A stretch of 64,000 nt of DNA from an uncultured Bacteroidales bacterium (GTDB taxonomy: Bacteria; Bacteroidota; Bacteroidia; Bacteroidales; Paludibacteraceae), in the NCBI GenBank assembly GCA_946414805.1, contig CAMKPZ010000005.1:98239-162238 (forward strand), written 5' to 3'. Positions 50,804 through 58,510 of this stretch are shown in pieces. The position numbers were made by a program, and so were the translations under genes. The notes below the pieces were generated by a model, which worked only from the letters and a program-made list of their open reading frames with translations, searched no databases and was not told the DNA's origin. Each line of letters opens with the position of its first letter. Positions within the stretch are counted from its first letter, which is position 1.

Positions 50804-51994
50804 TTATTTCTTCTTGTTATCCACAAGATCCTTGATGCCCGCGAGGTCGAAGCCGAGCGTGAAGCGCATCGTCTGATCCAACGGGTTGGAGGCTGCCAGA
50901 CCTACACAGTAGGAGATATCCAGCGTTACGATCGAGAGGTGGAATCCGGCACCGAAGGTGAGGTAGTTACGGTTTCCTTTGTAATAGTTCTCGTAGCTGT
51001 AACCGGCACGAGCGAAGAACTGCTTGTTATAGCTGTACTCGATACCTGCACCCCAGCGTACTTCCTGAAATTCCTCTTTCGCTCCGCCCGGTGCGTCTGC
51101 GAAGGACTGGAACCAGCCTTTGGCAGGGTTAAGCGCCGAGTACTCGTCCTGGGTGTAACGGTGGGTGGTCTGATCGGCTGCAAACTTGGAATAACGGCTC
51201 GGTACCAACATCTTGTTAGCCTCCAGATTGAGGGTCAGGAAGTTGTACTTGTTGAGCGGAATCTCATAGCCGGCACCGATATTCATGGAAGCCGGAATGA
51301 AGTTGCTGCTTCCGTCGTCCGCGTAGTTCATCTTACCACCGAGGTTCTTGAGACTGAAACCGAGGGTGAAATGACTCGTACCCGATTTCAACTCAATCGG
51401 CTGACGGTAGTACAGCGCAATGTCGGCTGCCATAGTCCAAGCTGCGTGCATCTCCGAGCCACCCGAGGTTGAAGCGTTATAACCGTTGTTCAGATCCGAA
51501 TAGAGGAAACGAACGGCTACAGACATCGAGACGAACTCATGCAGTTTGCGGAAATAGCTCAGGTCGAGCGCCCACTCGTTGGGACGGACATCCTGCAGTT
51601 TGGTGCCGCTGCCATCCGTGAGGGCAACATCACCCATCGAGAAATAGGTAAACGAAGCGCCGATACCGCCACCCAGATCACCGAAATTGTAGAAACCGGC
51701 GAGGTAAGCCAGATCGATGTCACCTACCAGTTTGCGCAACCACGGCGTGTAGTTTGCGGTGATACCACCCTTCGAGTACATATAGGCGTACTTGGCAGGG
51801 TTCCAATACTGCGAGTTAAAGTCAGCCTCCGTTGCTACACCGAGGTCACCCATACCGGCTGCACGGGCATCCGGAGCGATAGAGAGAGACGGCATTGCCG
51901 TGATCAGCGGGTTCATTGTGTCATCCACAGGCGCTTGCGCACTCATCGTGACTGCGCATACAAGCGCTGTGAGAGAAATAAGAATTTTTTTCAT
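50804..51994 (-). CDS. porV: Type IX secretion outer-membrane protein PorV (LptO)
   Basis: 396 aa with signal peptide MKKILISLTALVCAVTMSAQ. FadL-like 14-strand barrel family; AMPSLSIAPDARAAGMGDLG and FNSQYWNPAKYAY are the PorV hallmarks, and the end reads MRFTLGFDLAGIKD. PorV carries secreted cargo from the translocon to the PorU sortase. Downstream of porU and upstream of ispF. Its presence means the organism should export CTD-bearing proteins. Confidence 0.95.
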   Translation of the reverse strand: MKKILISLTALVCAVTMSAQAPVDDTMNPLITAMPSLSIAPDARAAGMGDLGVATEADFNSQYWNPAKYAYMYSKGGITANYTPWLRKLVGDIDLAYLAGFYNFGDLGGGIGASFTYFSMGDVALTDGSGTKLQDVRPNEWALDLSYFRKLHEFVSMSVAVRFLYSDLNNGYNASTSGGSEMHAAWTMAADIALYYRQPIELKSGTSHFTLGFSLKNLGGKMNYADDGSSNFIPASMNIGAGYEIPLNKYNFLTLNLEANKMLVPSRYSKFAADQTTHRYTQDEYSALNPAKGWFQSFADAPGGAKEEFQEVRWGAGIEYSYNKQFFARAGYSYENYYKGNRNYLTFGAGFHLSIVTLDISYCVGLAASNPLDQTMRFTLGFDLAGIKDLVDNKKK

Positions 51995-52089
51995 TGTAAT
52001 TTATTATTGTTATTATTTGTTTTTTACATCTGGTTTTCAAGCGATTTGCTTCATAGGCAGAAAATATTTGGTTATTTATTCATGTATAT

Positions 52090-55000
52090 TTATTTCGTTA
52101 CGATAATTTTTCCGGATGTTGTGCTGTATTTGCTGTTCGCGGATTTGAGTTTCACGGAATATACGTAGATGCCTGCGCTGAGGCCGAGAGTAGGCAGACT
52201 GATGCGTACCTCGTCCGGGTTTTCCTGGGTGTGATGGTAAACCATCTGGCCGTTGATATTATACAGATACACCTCCGTCTGAAGCAGTTCGTCCGGCTGG
52301 TCGTAATTGACGATGAGGTTCAGCACACCGCTCTGCCGGATGGGGTTGGGGTAGGTGGTAACGGAATAGATTGACGGATCCAGACCTGCCTCCACGATGA
52401 AGTTAAGCGTCTTGGTGGTGCTGTTGTTGAGCAGGTCCCATGCGCGGAAAGAGAGACTGTGCTGTCCGTCCGGCAGGGCATCCATGAGATAGCTGACCTG
52501 ACCGGCCTGATAGCTGTTGTTCGCCGCCGTGAAATACTCATTGAGCAAGTATATCATCGAAGGATTGTTGTCAATGATGAGCATCAGGTCGTGCCCGATA
52601 CCGGCGCCGGCGGTGTTAATACCGTTCTCGTCGTATAGATCGGCGAAGAATCGCGGTGTCGCATATGTCTTGTCGCCGTCCTTGAAGGCTTTGGTATTCA
52701 GATAGATCTCCATCTCCGGACCGATCGTATCGGCAGCCAGAATAGAACCCGTTCCTCCTACCGTGAAGTCCTCGAAATGGCCTACAGCCTCCATCGCATC
52801 TGTTGAGTCGGCACTCACGGCGTAATAGACAATGCGGCCGTTGCCGAAATTATAACGGATGTCTTTGGGGACCATGAAAGTGTAGTTGAATTCGCCCTCT
52901 TTCACATCCGTTGCGCCGGAGAAGATGATGGACGGGTAGTCGTTATAAGCCACCACGCGCTGCTCTCCGCCTTTCTGATCGTTGTCGCGGGTGGGGATCG
53001 ATTGCATCTTGTCGTAGATAGTGATATCTACCTTGCCGTTGAAATCCGTCACCGTGTTCGCATCCTCGTCAATGATCCGTCCTTCTACCCGTTGTACGCT
53101 CAGGGCATTCAGGGTGTCCATCTTCGTGGCGGTCTCCACTTGGAACTCCGTCGGGTAGTTCAGCCGCAAGGCCGGGTCGCCGAGGAGCACATACGCGATA
53201 CGGTTCTCGTCCTGGGTCTCGCATGTGTTCTTTCCAGTCGCTACAGCCTCGCCGAGCGTCATTGTGTAATGGAACACATCGCTGTGCCCGAAGAGCGTGT
53301 CGCATACGCTGCGGTTGAGATCCGTGTTCGGCGAAGCGTACACGGTACGGGTGGCTGCCAGAATACCGATCGCACCGCCTTTGGGGTTCAGCACTGCTGC
53401 CTCGGCTGACGAACGCTTGCCGGCATCGCATTGCGCAAAATTACAGGTGGCGAAAAGCCAGAAGGCCTGGTTCTTATTGCTCATCGCCTCAATATCTTTG
53501 ATGTTCAGAACCGCCTCGTTCGTAATGGCATTATAGCCGCCGTGACCGGAGTAGTCGAAGAAGAGCACGCCGTTCTTAAGCAGATTGAGCACGCGGTTCT
53601 TCGCCAGCGGATAACTCTCGCCGCTTGCGTTCACCTCCTGCGGATAAGCGTCCAGAAAGACTTTATGTACCACGAAATCGGGGTTCTTCACGCGTACCAA
53701 CTCCGCGCTTTTCTCTGCGGTTTCAGTGTGCATACCGTTCTCGCCGTCGTCCGCAAGGTAGAGCAACTGGTTTTTCCATTTGCCCGTCTGCTCATTGCGG
53801 ATATACCGGATCAGTTTGTCTACCGTGGTGTTCGCTTCCGTGACACTCTCCACCGGCAGACGGCCTACGCCGATATCCATTTTGCCTGCTCTGTCCGACT
53901 TGCCCTCTTCGTCGTCCAGATAGCCGAAATAATCGTCCGTCGCATATGCATTGACTTCGTTGACGGAGTTGATTGCCTGATAAGTGAGCAGCAGCGACGA
54001 ACCGGAGGTTGTCAGAATCTTACGGTTGTCGAACGTGCCGTGGCCCATCAGCAACAGCCATCTGGGTTTGGCGTTCACGCCGTCCGCACGGTCGTATAGC
54101 ATCTTCATCAGCCAGCGGTAAGCCGTGGCATCAGGGGTGCCGGACGAGAACTCGTTATATACTTCTTTGTCGGTTACAACCGCCCACGTGATTCCTTCTT
54201 TCTCTTCGTGCGCTTTCGCCAACCGCTCCGATGCCTCTTCGTAGCCCTCCGGACAGATGATCACGTAGTCGATATTCTTCAGTGCGTGCAGGTTCTGGTT
54301 CGCAACAGATCCCATTACTTCGGCGCGCACAAACTGGTTGCCGGCTGTGTTGACGGCTACATACTCACGTACGCCGTCCCGTTGGCTTCCGGTCCAGGTA
54401 ACCTCGCCGTTTGTATAGGTAGAAGGTACGCGCGCGATCGCGCTCAGATCCGTGATGTCCCATATCTGGGTGGTTGTTGAGGTGTCGCTCAGACGGAAAC
54501 GGACAGGTGTTGTGCTGTTCCGGTTCTCCGTCGTGCGTACGTTCATCCAGCTCCCTGTCATCTTCAGTTCCCGAGGCGTGGTGAGCTCTATATAGTTGAG
54601 CCATCCGAGTGCGCTGGCGGAACTGCTTTGTAGTTTCAGTTGGATCGTCTGGCGCTCTGCTTTCGTGCTGCCGGCGATGGAGAGTATGCCGGTGCAGGCG
54701 AAGGTGTAATGATCGCCGGAGGGGATGGGGTTGATCGTCACGCTCTTGGAGGCCGCGCCGTCGTTAAGGTTGGCGGTGAAATAAGAGAGGGTGGAGGAGT
54801 TCGCCGCCAGATCAATGTAAGCGCTTGTCGAACCTCCTTCCAATGCGTTCGGTGTAGTGAAAGTGAACGTGCGGCTCTGCGAGGGACTGAACTGTTCGCC
54901 GTAGAAATAACGGCCGCCGCCGGACACTCCGGAACGGTCCACCAGATTGACAGAGTCTTTGTCAATCACCTGAAGATCAGGATAACTCGTGATCTCTCTT

Positions 55001-55452
55001 GCGTTTCCTGTTACGGCTTCAGCCTCGGGGAAATACGCTTCTTCGCCTTCGCTGTCGGTCAGGAAATAATAGCCGTAGTTGGAATAGGTGTTCCGTGTAT
55101 GCGTGAATCGTCCGGAGCTTGCCGCGTAGGTCCAGCTGATCGGTCCCTGCGCATAGAAGAGAATGAAATCTTCTCCTTTATATACCGCCACTTGCGGCAG
55201 ATCATCCGTGTTCGGCTTGGTGAAATCCTGCTCTTTCTGTGCGCCGCCGTAACCGAACACACGTACCTTGTCCGGATCCAGACCTGCGCTGCGCAGTTCG
55301 CTGAAACTCATGCGGCACACACCGCTCTCGCTCACGCGGATCTTAACCCATCTGCCGTCGGCTAAAACCGACCGATCGGCGTACGTATGGATACCGGCCG
55401 TCATTGACAGGCTCAACAGCAGGAATATTCCTATGATTAGATTTCTTTTCAT
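52090..55452 (-). CDS. porU: Type IX secretion sortase PorU, C25 peptidase family
   Basis: 1120 aa. Signal peptide MKRNLIIGIFLLLSLSMTAG, N-terminal beta domain, gingipain-like peptidase domain with H637 (FDYSGHGG) and C670 (FATCNFAQCD) as the catalytic pair, and a C-terminal Ig-like domain of T9SS type (PNPIRQSGVLNLIVNYD ... GLSAGIYVYSVKL). PorU removes the CTD of cargo and attaches A-LPS. The region TTKDEYNEF-like GITWAVVTDKEVYNEFSSG is also conserved. About 95 bp separate it from porV, whose direction it shares. Confidence 0.95.
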   Translation of the reverse strand: MKRNLIIGIFLLLSLSMTAGIHTYADRSVLADGRWVKIRVSESGVCRMSFSELRSAGLDPDKVRVFGYGGAQKEQDFTKPNTDDLPQVAVYKGEDFILFYAQGPISWTYAASSGRFTHTRNTYSNYGYYFLTDSEGEEAYFPEAEAVTGNAREITSYPDLQVIDKDSVNLVDRSGVSGGGRYFYGEQFSPSQSRTFTFTTPNALEGGSTSAYIDLAANSSTLSYFTANLNDGAASKSVTINPIPSGDHYTFACTGILSIAGSTKAERQTIQLKLQSSSASALGWLNYIELTTPRELKMTGSWMNVRTTENRNSTTPVRFRLSDTSTTTQIWDITDLSAIARVPSTYTNGEVTWTGSQRDGVREYVAVNTAGNQFVRAEVMGSVANQNLHALKNIDYVIICPEGYEEASERLAKAHEEKEGITWAVVTDKEVYNEFSSGTPDATAYRWLMKMLYDRADGVNAKPRWLLLMGHGTFDNRKILTTSGSSLLLTYQAINSVNEVNAYATDDYFGYLDDEEGKSDRAGKMDIGVGRLPVESVTEANTTVDKLIRYIRNEQTGKWKNQLLYLADDGENGMHTETAEKSAELVRVKNPDFVVHKVFLDAYPQEVNASGESYPLAKNRVLNLLKNGVLFFDYSGHGGYNAITNEAVLNIKDIEAMSNKNQAFWLFATCNFAQCDAGKRSSAEAAVLNPKGGAIGILAATRTVYASPNTDLNRSVCDTLFGHSDVFHYTMTLGEAVATGKNTCETQDENRIAYVLLGDPALRLNYPTEFQVETATKMDTLNALSVQRVEGRIIDEDANTVTDFNGKVDITIYDKMQSIPTRDNDQKGGEQRVVAYNDYPSIIFSGATDVKEGEFNYTFMVPKDIRYNFGNGRIVYYAVSADSTDAMEAVGHFEDFTVGGTGSILAADTIGPEMEIYLNTKAFKDGDKTYATPRFFADLYDENGINTAGAGIGHDLMLIIDNNPSMIYLLNEYFTAANNSYQAGQVSYLMDALPDGQHSLSFRAWDLLNNSTTKTLNFIVEAGLDPSIYSVTTYPNPIRQSGVLNLIVNYDQPDELLQTEVYLYNINGQMVYHHTQENPDEVRISLPTLGLSAGIYVYSVKLKSANSKYSTTSGKIIVTK

Positions 55453-56201
55453 TTGATCTTGCAGTATAATTTTTCTTCGCCTTGTACATCGGCGGTGATC
55501 ACTTCTTCACGCTGTACCAGCCTCGGGGCGTGTTTGGCTTGGATATAAATGAGGTCGCCCTGACGGATGGTCATCACACGGCTGGCAGCGGCAATCGCTT
55601 CTTCGGGTGTTATCACCAGCTCTGTGTCAAAGAGCTGCGCTGTGTCCCGTTCTTCGCTTCTCTCCACCCATTCGCCGATGGCTAACGAGTAGTCAAAAGC
55701 GATTGCGGATGTCCAGGGTTCGCCTTTGGCCTGCGCCTCGCGCAAACGGTCCAACGCAGCGAAATCGACTCCCGGAGCCACGGCGTCGTAATAACGGCCG
55801 GCGAACTTCGTCTCAATCTCCTTGCCCAAACGGCTCACGCGCAGGATGATACATTCCGTAGCGCCTAACTCGTTTGTCCGGTCCGGCATGAACATTGGCT
55901 TGCGGCCGTTCAGCAGGCAGGAGTCGCCCTTGAGAACCATCTCCCATCCGCGCTTCGCTTCCGTCTCGCGTACTGCCTCCGTCCCGTGTACCGCCTCCGT
56001 CTCGCGCTCCGCCTCCGTCCCGCGTACCGCTTCCGTCTCGCGTACCGCTTCCGTCCCGCGTACCGCTTCCGTCTCGCGCTCCGCTTCCGTCCCGCGTACC
56101 GCTTCCGTCTCGCTTGTCGCTTCCGTCTTGCGCTCCGTCTTCGTCTCGCTTACCGCCTCGTCTGCTGGGGGCTCTTTATATATAAATCCAATGATTTTCA
56201 T
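55449..56201 (-). CDS. FAH-family protein with hexapeptide minisatellite
   Basis: 250 aa. Residues 87-250 resemble the fumarylacetoacetate hydrolase family of Bacteroidetes: KGDSCLLNGRKPMFMPD, VSRLGKEIETKFAGRYYDAV, PGVDFAALDRLREAQAKG, DYSLAIGEWV, QGDLIYIQAK. In usual members an E-x-E metal site stands where this protein has ELGATE, so activity may be lost. Residues 15-86 are twelve exact or near-exact hexapeptides of the form EAVRgT / EAVReT, inserted between the start (MKIIGFIYKEPP) and the first conserved block. In P. gingivalis an FAH-family gene also stands beside porU. Overlaps the porU start by four bases. Confidence 0.8.
   Translation of the reverse strand: MKIIGFIYKEPPADEAVSETKTERKTEATSETEAVRGTEAERETEAVRGTEAVRETEAVRGTEAERETEAVHGTEAVRETEAKRGWEMVLKGDSCLLNGRKPMFMPDRTNELGATECIILRVSRLGKEIETKFAGRYYDAVAPGVDFAALDRLREAQAKGEPWTSAIAFDYSLAIGEWVERSEERDTAQLFDTELVITPEEAIAAASRVMTIRQGDLIYIQAKHAPRLVQREEVITADVQGEEKLYCKIK
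55944..56159 (-). repeat. 18-bp coding minisatellite, 12 units
   Basis: 216 bp, encoding twelve hexapeptides of the FAH-family protein. Units vary mainly at the third and fifth codon (V/E/T, R/S/H/E, G/E). The array is in frame throughout. Confidence 0.9.
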
Positions 56202-56509
56202 TACTCATGAAAAAAACCGCGCAAAGATACAAAAAATATTTGATATACACAAGTCTTTAAGCAAAAAGTTAACTTTTTCTTAAAATCCAACACCAATTCA
56301 CAACTTTCAACTCTCAACTCTCAACTCTCAATTCTCAATTCTCAATTCTCAACTCTCAATTCTCTGTTAATCCCGTGTTAATGTCGAGTCAATCTCGCAT
56401 CCCACCCATACCTATAATATATAGTGTATATATTATTCTGTGACTTTTACAAACTGCCGAATAAATGTTCTATTTGCGCAATTACCAATCACTAATGACC
56501 AATCACCAA
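56202..56509. other. Intergenic region with 7-bp tandem array
   Basis: 308 bp between the FAH-type gene and der. Holds eight 7-bp units TCAAYTC (56307-56362) and further down CCAATCAC-like words (56481-56514). A TTTGCG-containing AT-rich stretch (56210-56280) near 56216-56224 (minus GCGCGGTTTTTTTC) may include the promoter of the FAH-type gene, TATCTTTG on the minus strand (56224-56231). Confidence 0.6.
56307..56362 (+). repeat. 7-bp tandem repeat TCAAYTC, eight units
   Basis: TCAACTC three times, TCAATTC three times, TCAACTC, TCAATTC, without interruption. Confidence 0.92.
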
Positions 56510-57826
56510 TCACTTTGCCCGGATAAACAACTGCACCGGTGTCCCGTTGAAGTCCCACCATTCGCGCAGTTTGTTCTCCAGGAACCGGCGGTACGGCTCT
56601 TTGACATACTGCGGCAGATTGGCGAAGAAGACGAAAGTCGGGATCTGCGTGTTCGGCAGCTGGGTACAGTATTTGATCTTGATATATTTGCCCTTCCATG
56701 CAGGGGGCGGGTAGTTCTCGATCAGCGGCAGGAACTTGTCGTTCAGTTGCGCCGTCGGGATCTTCTTGTTCTTGTTCTCATAGACATGGATCGCCGTCTC
56801 AATGACCTTGAAGATTCGCTGTTTGGTGGTTGCGCTCGTGAAGATGATCGGGAAATCCGTAAAAGGCGCAATGCGTTCGCGGATGGCGGACTCGTAAGCC
56901 TTGATGTCCTGATTGGTCTTGCTCTCGATCAGATCCCATTTGTTGATACAAACGACCAACCCTTTCTTGTTCTTCTGAACCAGCGAATAGATATTGAGGT
57001 CCTGTGCCTCGATCCCGCGCGTGGCGTCGATCATCAGGATACACACATCGCTGTTCTCGATCGCACGGATGGAGCGTACTACGGAGTAGTATTCCTGGTC
57101 TTCGGTCACTTTCGCTTTCTTGCGGATACCCGCTGTGTCAACCAGGTAAAAGTCCTTGCCGAACTTGTTATACCGCGTGTAGATGGAGTCGCGTGTCGTA
57201 CCCGGAATATCGGTCACGATCGTTCGGTCCTCGCCGATAAAGGCATTCAGGATACTTGATTTGCCTGCGTTCGGCCGTCCTACGATCGCGAAACGCGGTA
57301 ACTGCTCCAACTCTTCGTCGCTGTCGTCCTCTTTGCGGAAACGGCTCACCACCTCGTCCAGCAGATCACCGGTTCCCAGACCGTTCTCCGCGGAGAGGAT
57401 GAAAGGCTCACCCAGTCCGAGTTTGTAGAACTCCGCCGCACCGTATTGGTTCTCAAAGGTGTCCACTTTGTTCACGCATAGGATCGTAGGCTTCTTCGCT
57501 TGGCGCAACAGATGCGCCACCTCCATATCAAACTCCGTCACTCCTTCGTTCACATCGACTACAAGCATCACCACATCCGCTTCGCGGATAGCCAGATCCA
57601 CCTGACGGTTGATTTCGCTCTCGAAGGTGTCATCGCTGTTGACTACCCATCCTCCGGTGTCGATCACGCTGAACTCCCGTCCGCACCATTCGGCTTTGCC
57701 GTACTGGCGGTCTCTCGTCGTACCGGCCGTATTCATCACTATCGCCCTCCGTGTGCCCGTCAGGCGGTTAAACAAGGTCGATTTCCCTACATTGGGACGA
57801 CCTACTATCGCTACAATATTTGCCAT
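56510..57826 (-). CDS. der: Ribosome biogenesis GTPase Der (EngA)
   Basis: 438 aa with two tandem G domains: GRPNVGKST (9-17) and GRPNAGKSS (about 181-190). Both have a DTGG/DTAG switch and an NKxD-type motif (NKVD, NKWD). The C-terminal KH-like domain ends in [11 protein letters not shown]. Required for 50S subunit maturation. Read leftwards after a gap from slyD; no odd features. Confidence 0.97.
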   Translation of the reverse strand: MANIVAIVGRPNVGKSTLFNRLTGTRRAIVMNTAGTTRDRQYGKAEWCGREFSVIDTGGWVVNSDDTFESEINRQVDLAIREADVVMLVVDVNEGVTEFDMEVAHLLRQAKKPTILCVNKVDTFENQYGAAEFYKLGLGEPFILSAENGLGTGDLLDEVVSRFRKEDDSDEELEQLPRFAIVGRPNAGKSSILNAFIGEDRTIVTDIPGTTRDSIYTRYNKFGKDFYLVDTAGIRKKAKVTEDQEYYSVVRSIRAIENSDVCILMIDATRGIEAQDLNIYSLVQKNKKGLVVCINKWDLIESKTNQDIKAYESAIRERIAPFTDFPIIFTSATTKQRIFKVIETAIHVYENKNKKIPTAQLNDKFLPLIENYPPPAWKGKYIKIKYCTQLPNTQIPTFVFFANLPQYVKEPYRRFLENKLREWWDFNGTPVQLFIRAK

Positions 57827-57865
57827 AGTTTAATTATGTTGTTATGATTTATTATTGTCTATGCC

Positions 57866-57901
57866 CCTAGGCCTCCTAGGCCCCCTAGGCTCCCTAGGCC
57901 T
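57866..57901 (+). repeat. 9-bp tandem repeat CCTAGGCYY, four units
   Basis: CCTAGGCCT, CCTAGGCCC, CCTAGGCTC, CCTAGGCCT. The last unit runs into the SlyD gene and supplies its stop codon (TAG, 57896-57894 on the minus strand). Confidence 0.9.
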
Positions 57902-58487
57902 CCTGGTTGCATCCTCCGCAGCCGCCTTCTCCGCAGCCGCCGCATTCGCCTTCGCCTTTATGGCATCCTCCTCCGCAGCCGCCGCAGCCGTGTTTGGGGC
58001 TGCGGATGGCTTTCAGTTCGCCTTCCGTCACATCGCGGATCTCAAGAATCGTGCCTTTGAAATGCAGATCCTCTCCGGCATATGGATGATTGAGATCGAT
58101 GGTCACTTTGTCGTCGGTGATCTCGCACACCTGCGCCTTGACGATCTGTCCGTCCGTGGTGTTCATCGGAACCACTGCACCTACATACACCCGCTCTTCG
58201 TCGAACTCTCCGTCGCCGTTGAAGAACATCGTCTTGGGCAACTCCATAAGTCCTTCGGGGATGTACTCGCCGTAAGCGTCTGCCGCCTTGAGAACAAAGT
58301 CAAACGCCTCACCGGCTTCTTTGCCTGCTATAGCAGCCTCGAAAGCCGGAAGCATCATTCCTTCGCCCTGGCACCATACTAACGGAGTCTCCTCTGTGGC
58401 TTTCTCCATCATTTCTTCTTTTCCGCCTTCGCCGGCTATATACAGCTCGTACGTGGCTTTCACTACTTTCTGATTCTCAATTTTCAT
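57894..58487 (-). CDS. FKBP-type peptidyl-prolyl isomerase, SlyD-like
   Basis: 197 aa from the ATG at 58487. FKBP domain with an inserted flap: VKATYELYIAGEGGKEEMMEKAT, PLVWCQGEGMMLPAFEAAIAG and DLNHPYAGEDLHFKGTILEI are SlyD hallmarks. The C-terminus is very Cys/His/Gly-rich (GCGGCGGGCHKGEGECGGCG), as in metal-binding SlyD proteins; it probably binds nickel or zinc. Acts as a folding chaperone and metal carrier in the cytoplasm. Upstream gene in the same direction is lptD, 23 bases away. Confidence 0.92.
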   Translation of the reverse strand: MKIENQKVVKATYELYIAGEGGKEEMMEKATEETPLVWCQGEGMMLPAFEAAIAGKEAGEAFDFVLKAADAYGEYIPEGLMELPKTMFFNGDGEFDEERVYVGAVVPMNTTDGQIVKAQVCEITDDKVTIDLNHPYAGEDLHFKGTILEIRDVTEGELKAIRSPKHGCGGCGGGCHKGEGECGGCGEGGCGGCNQEA

Positions 58488-58510
58488 ATCTGTAAAATGT
58501 TTAAATGTTT

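Noticed and set aside
55822-56283. Plus-strand frame with RTASVS-type repeats
   Set aside because: It is the shadow of the EAVRGT minisatellite on the minus strand, whose frame continues into FAH-family sequence.
56307-56362. Possible CRISPR array
   Set aside because: Units are contiguous 7-mers without spacers; no cas genes. The same applies to the 9- and 11-bp arrays.
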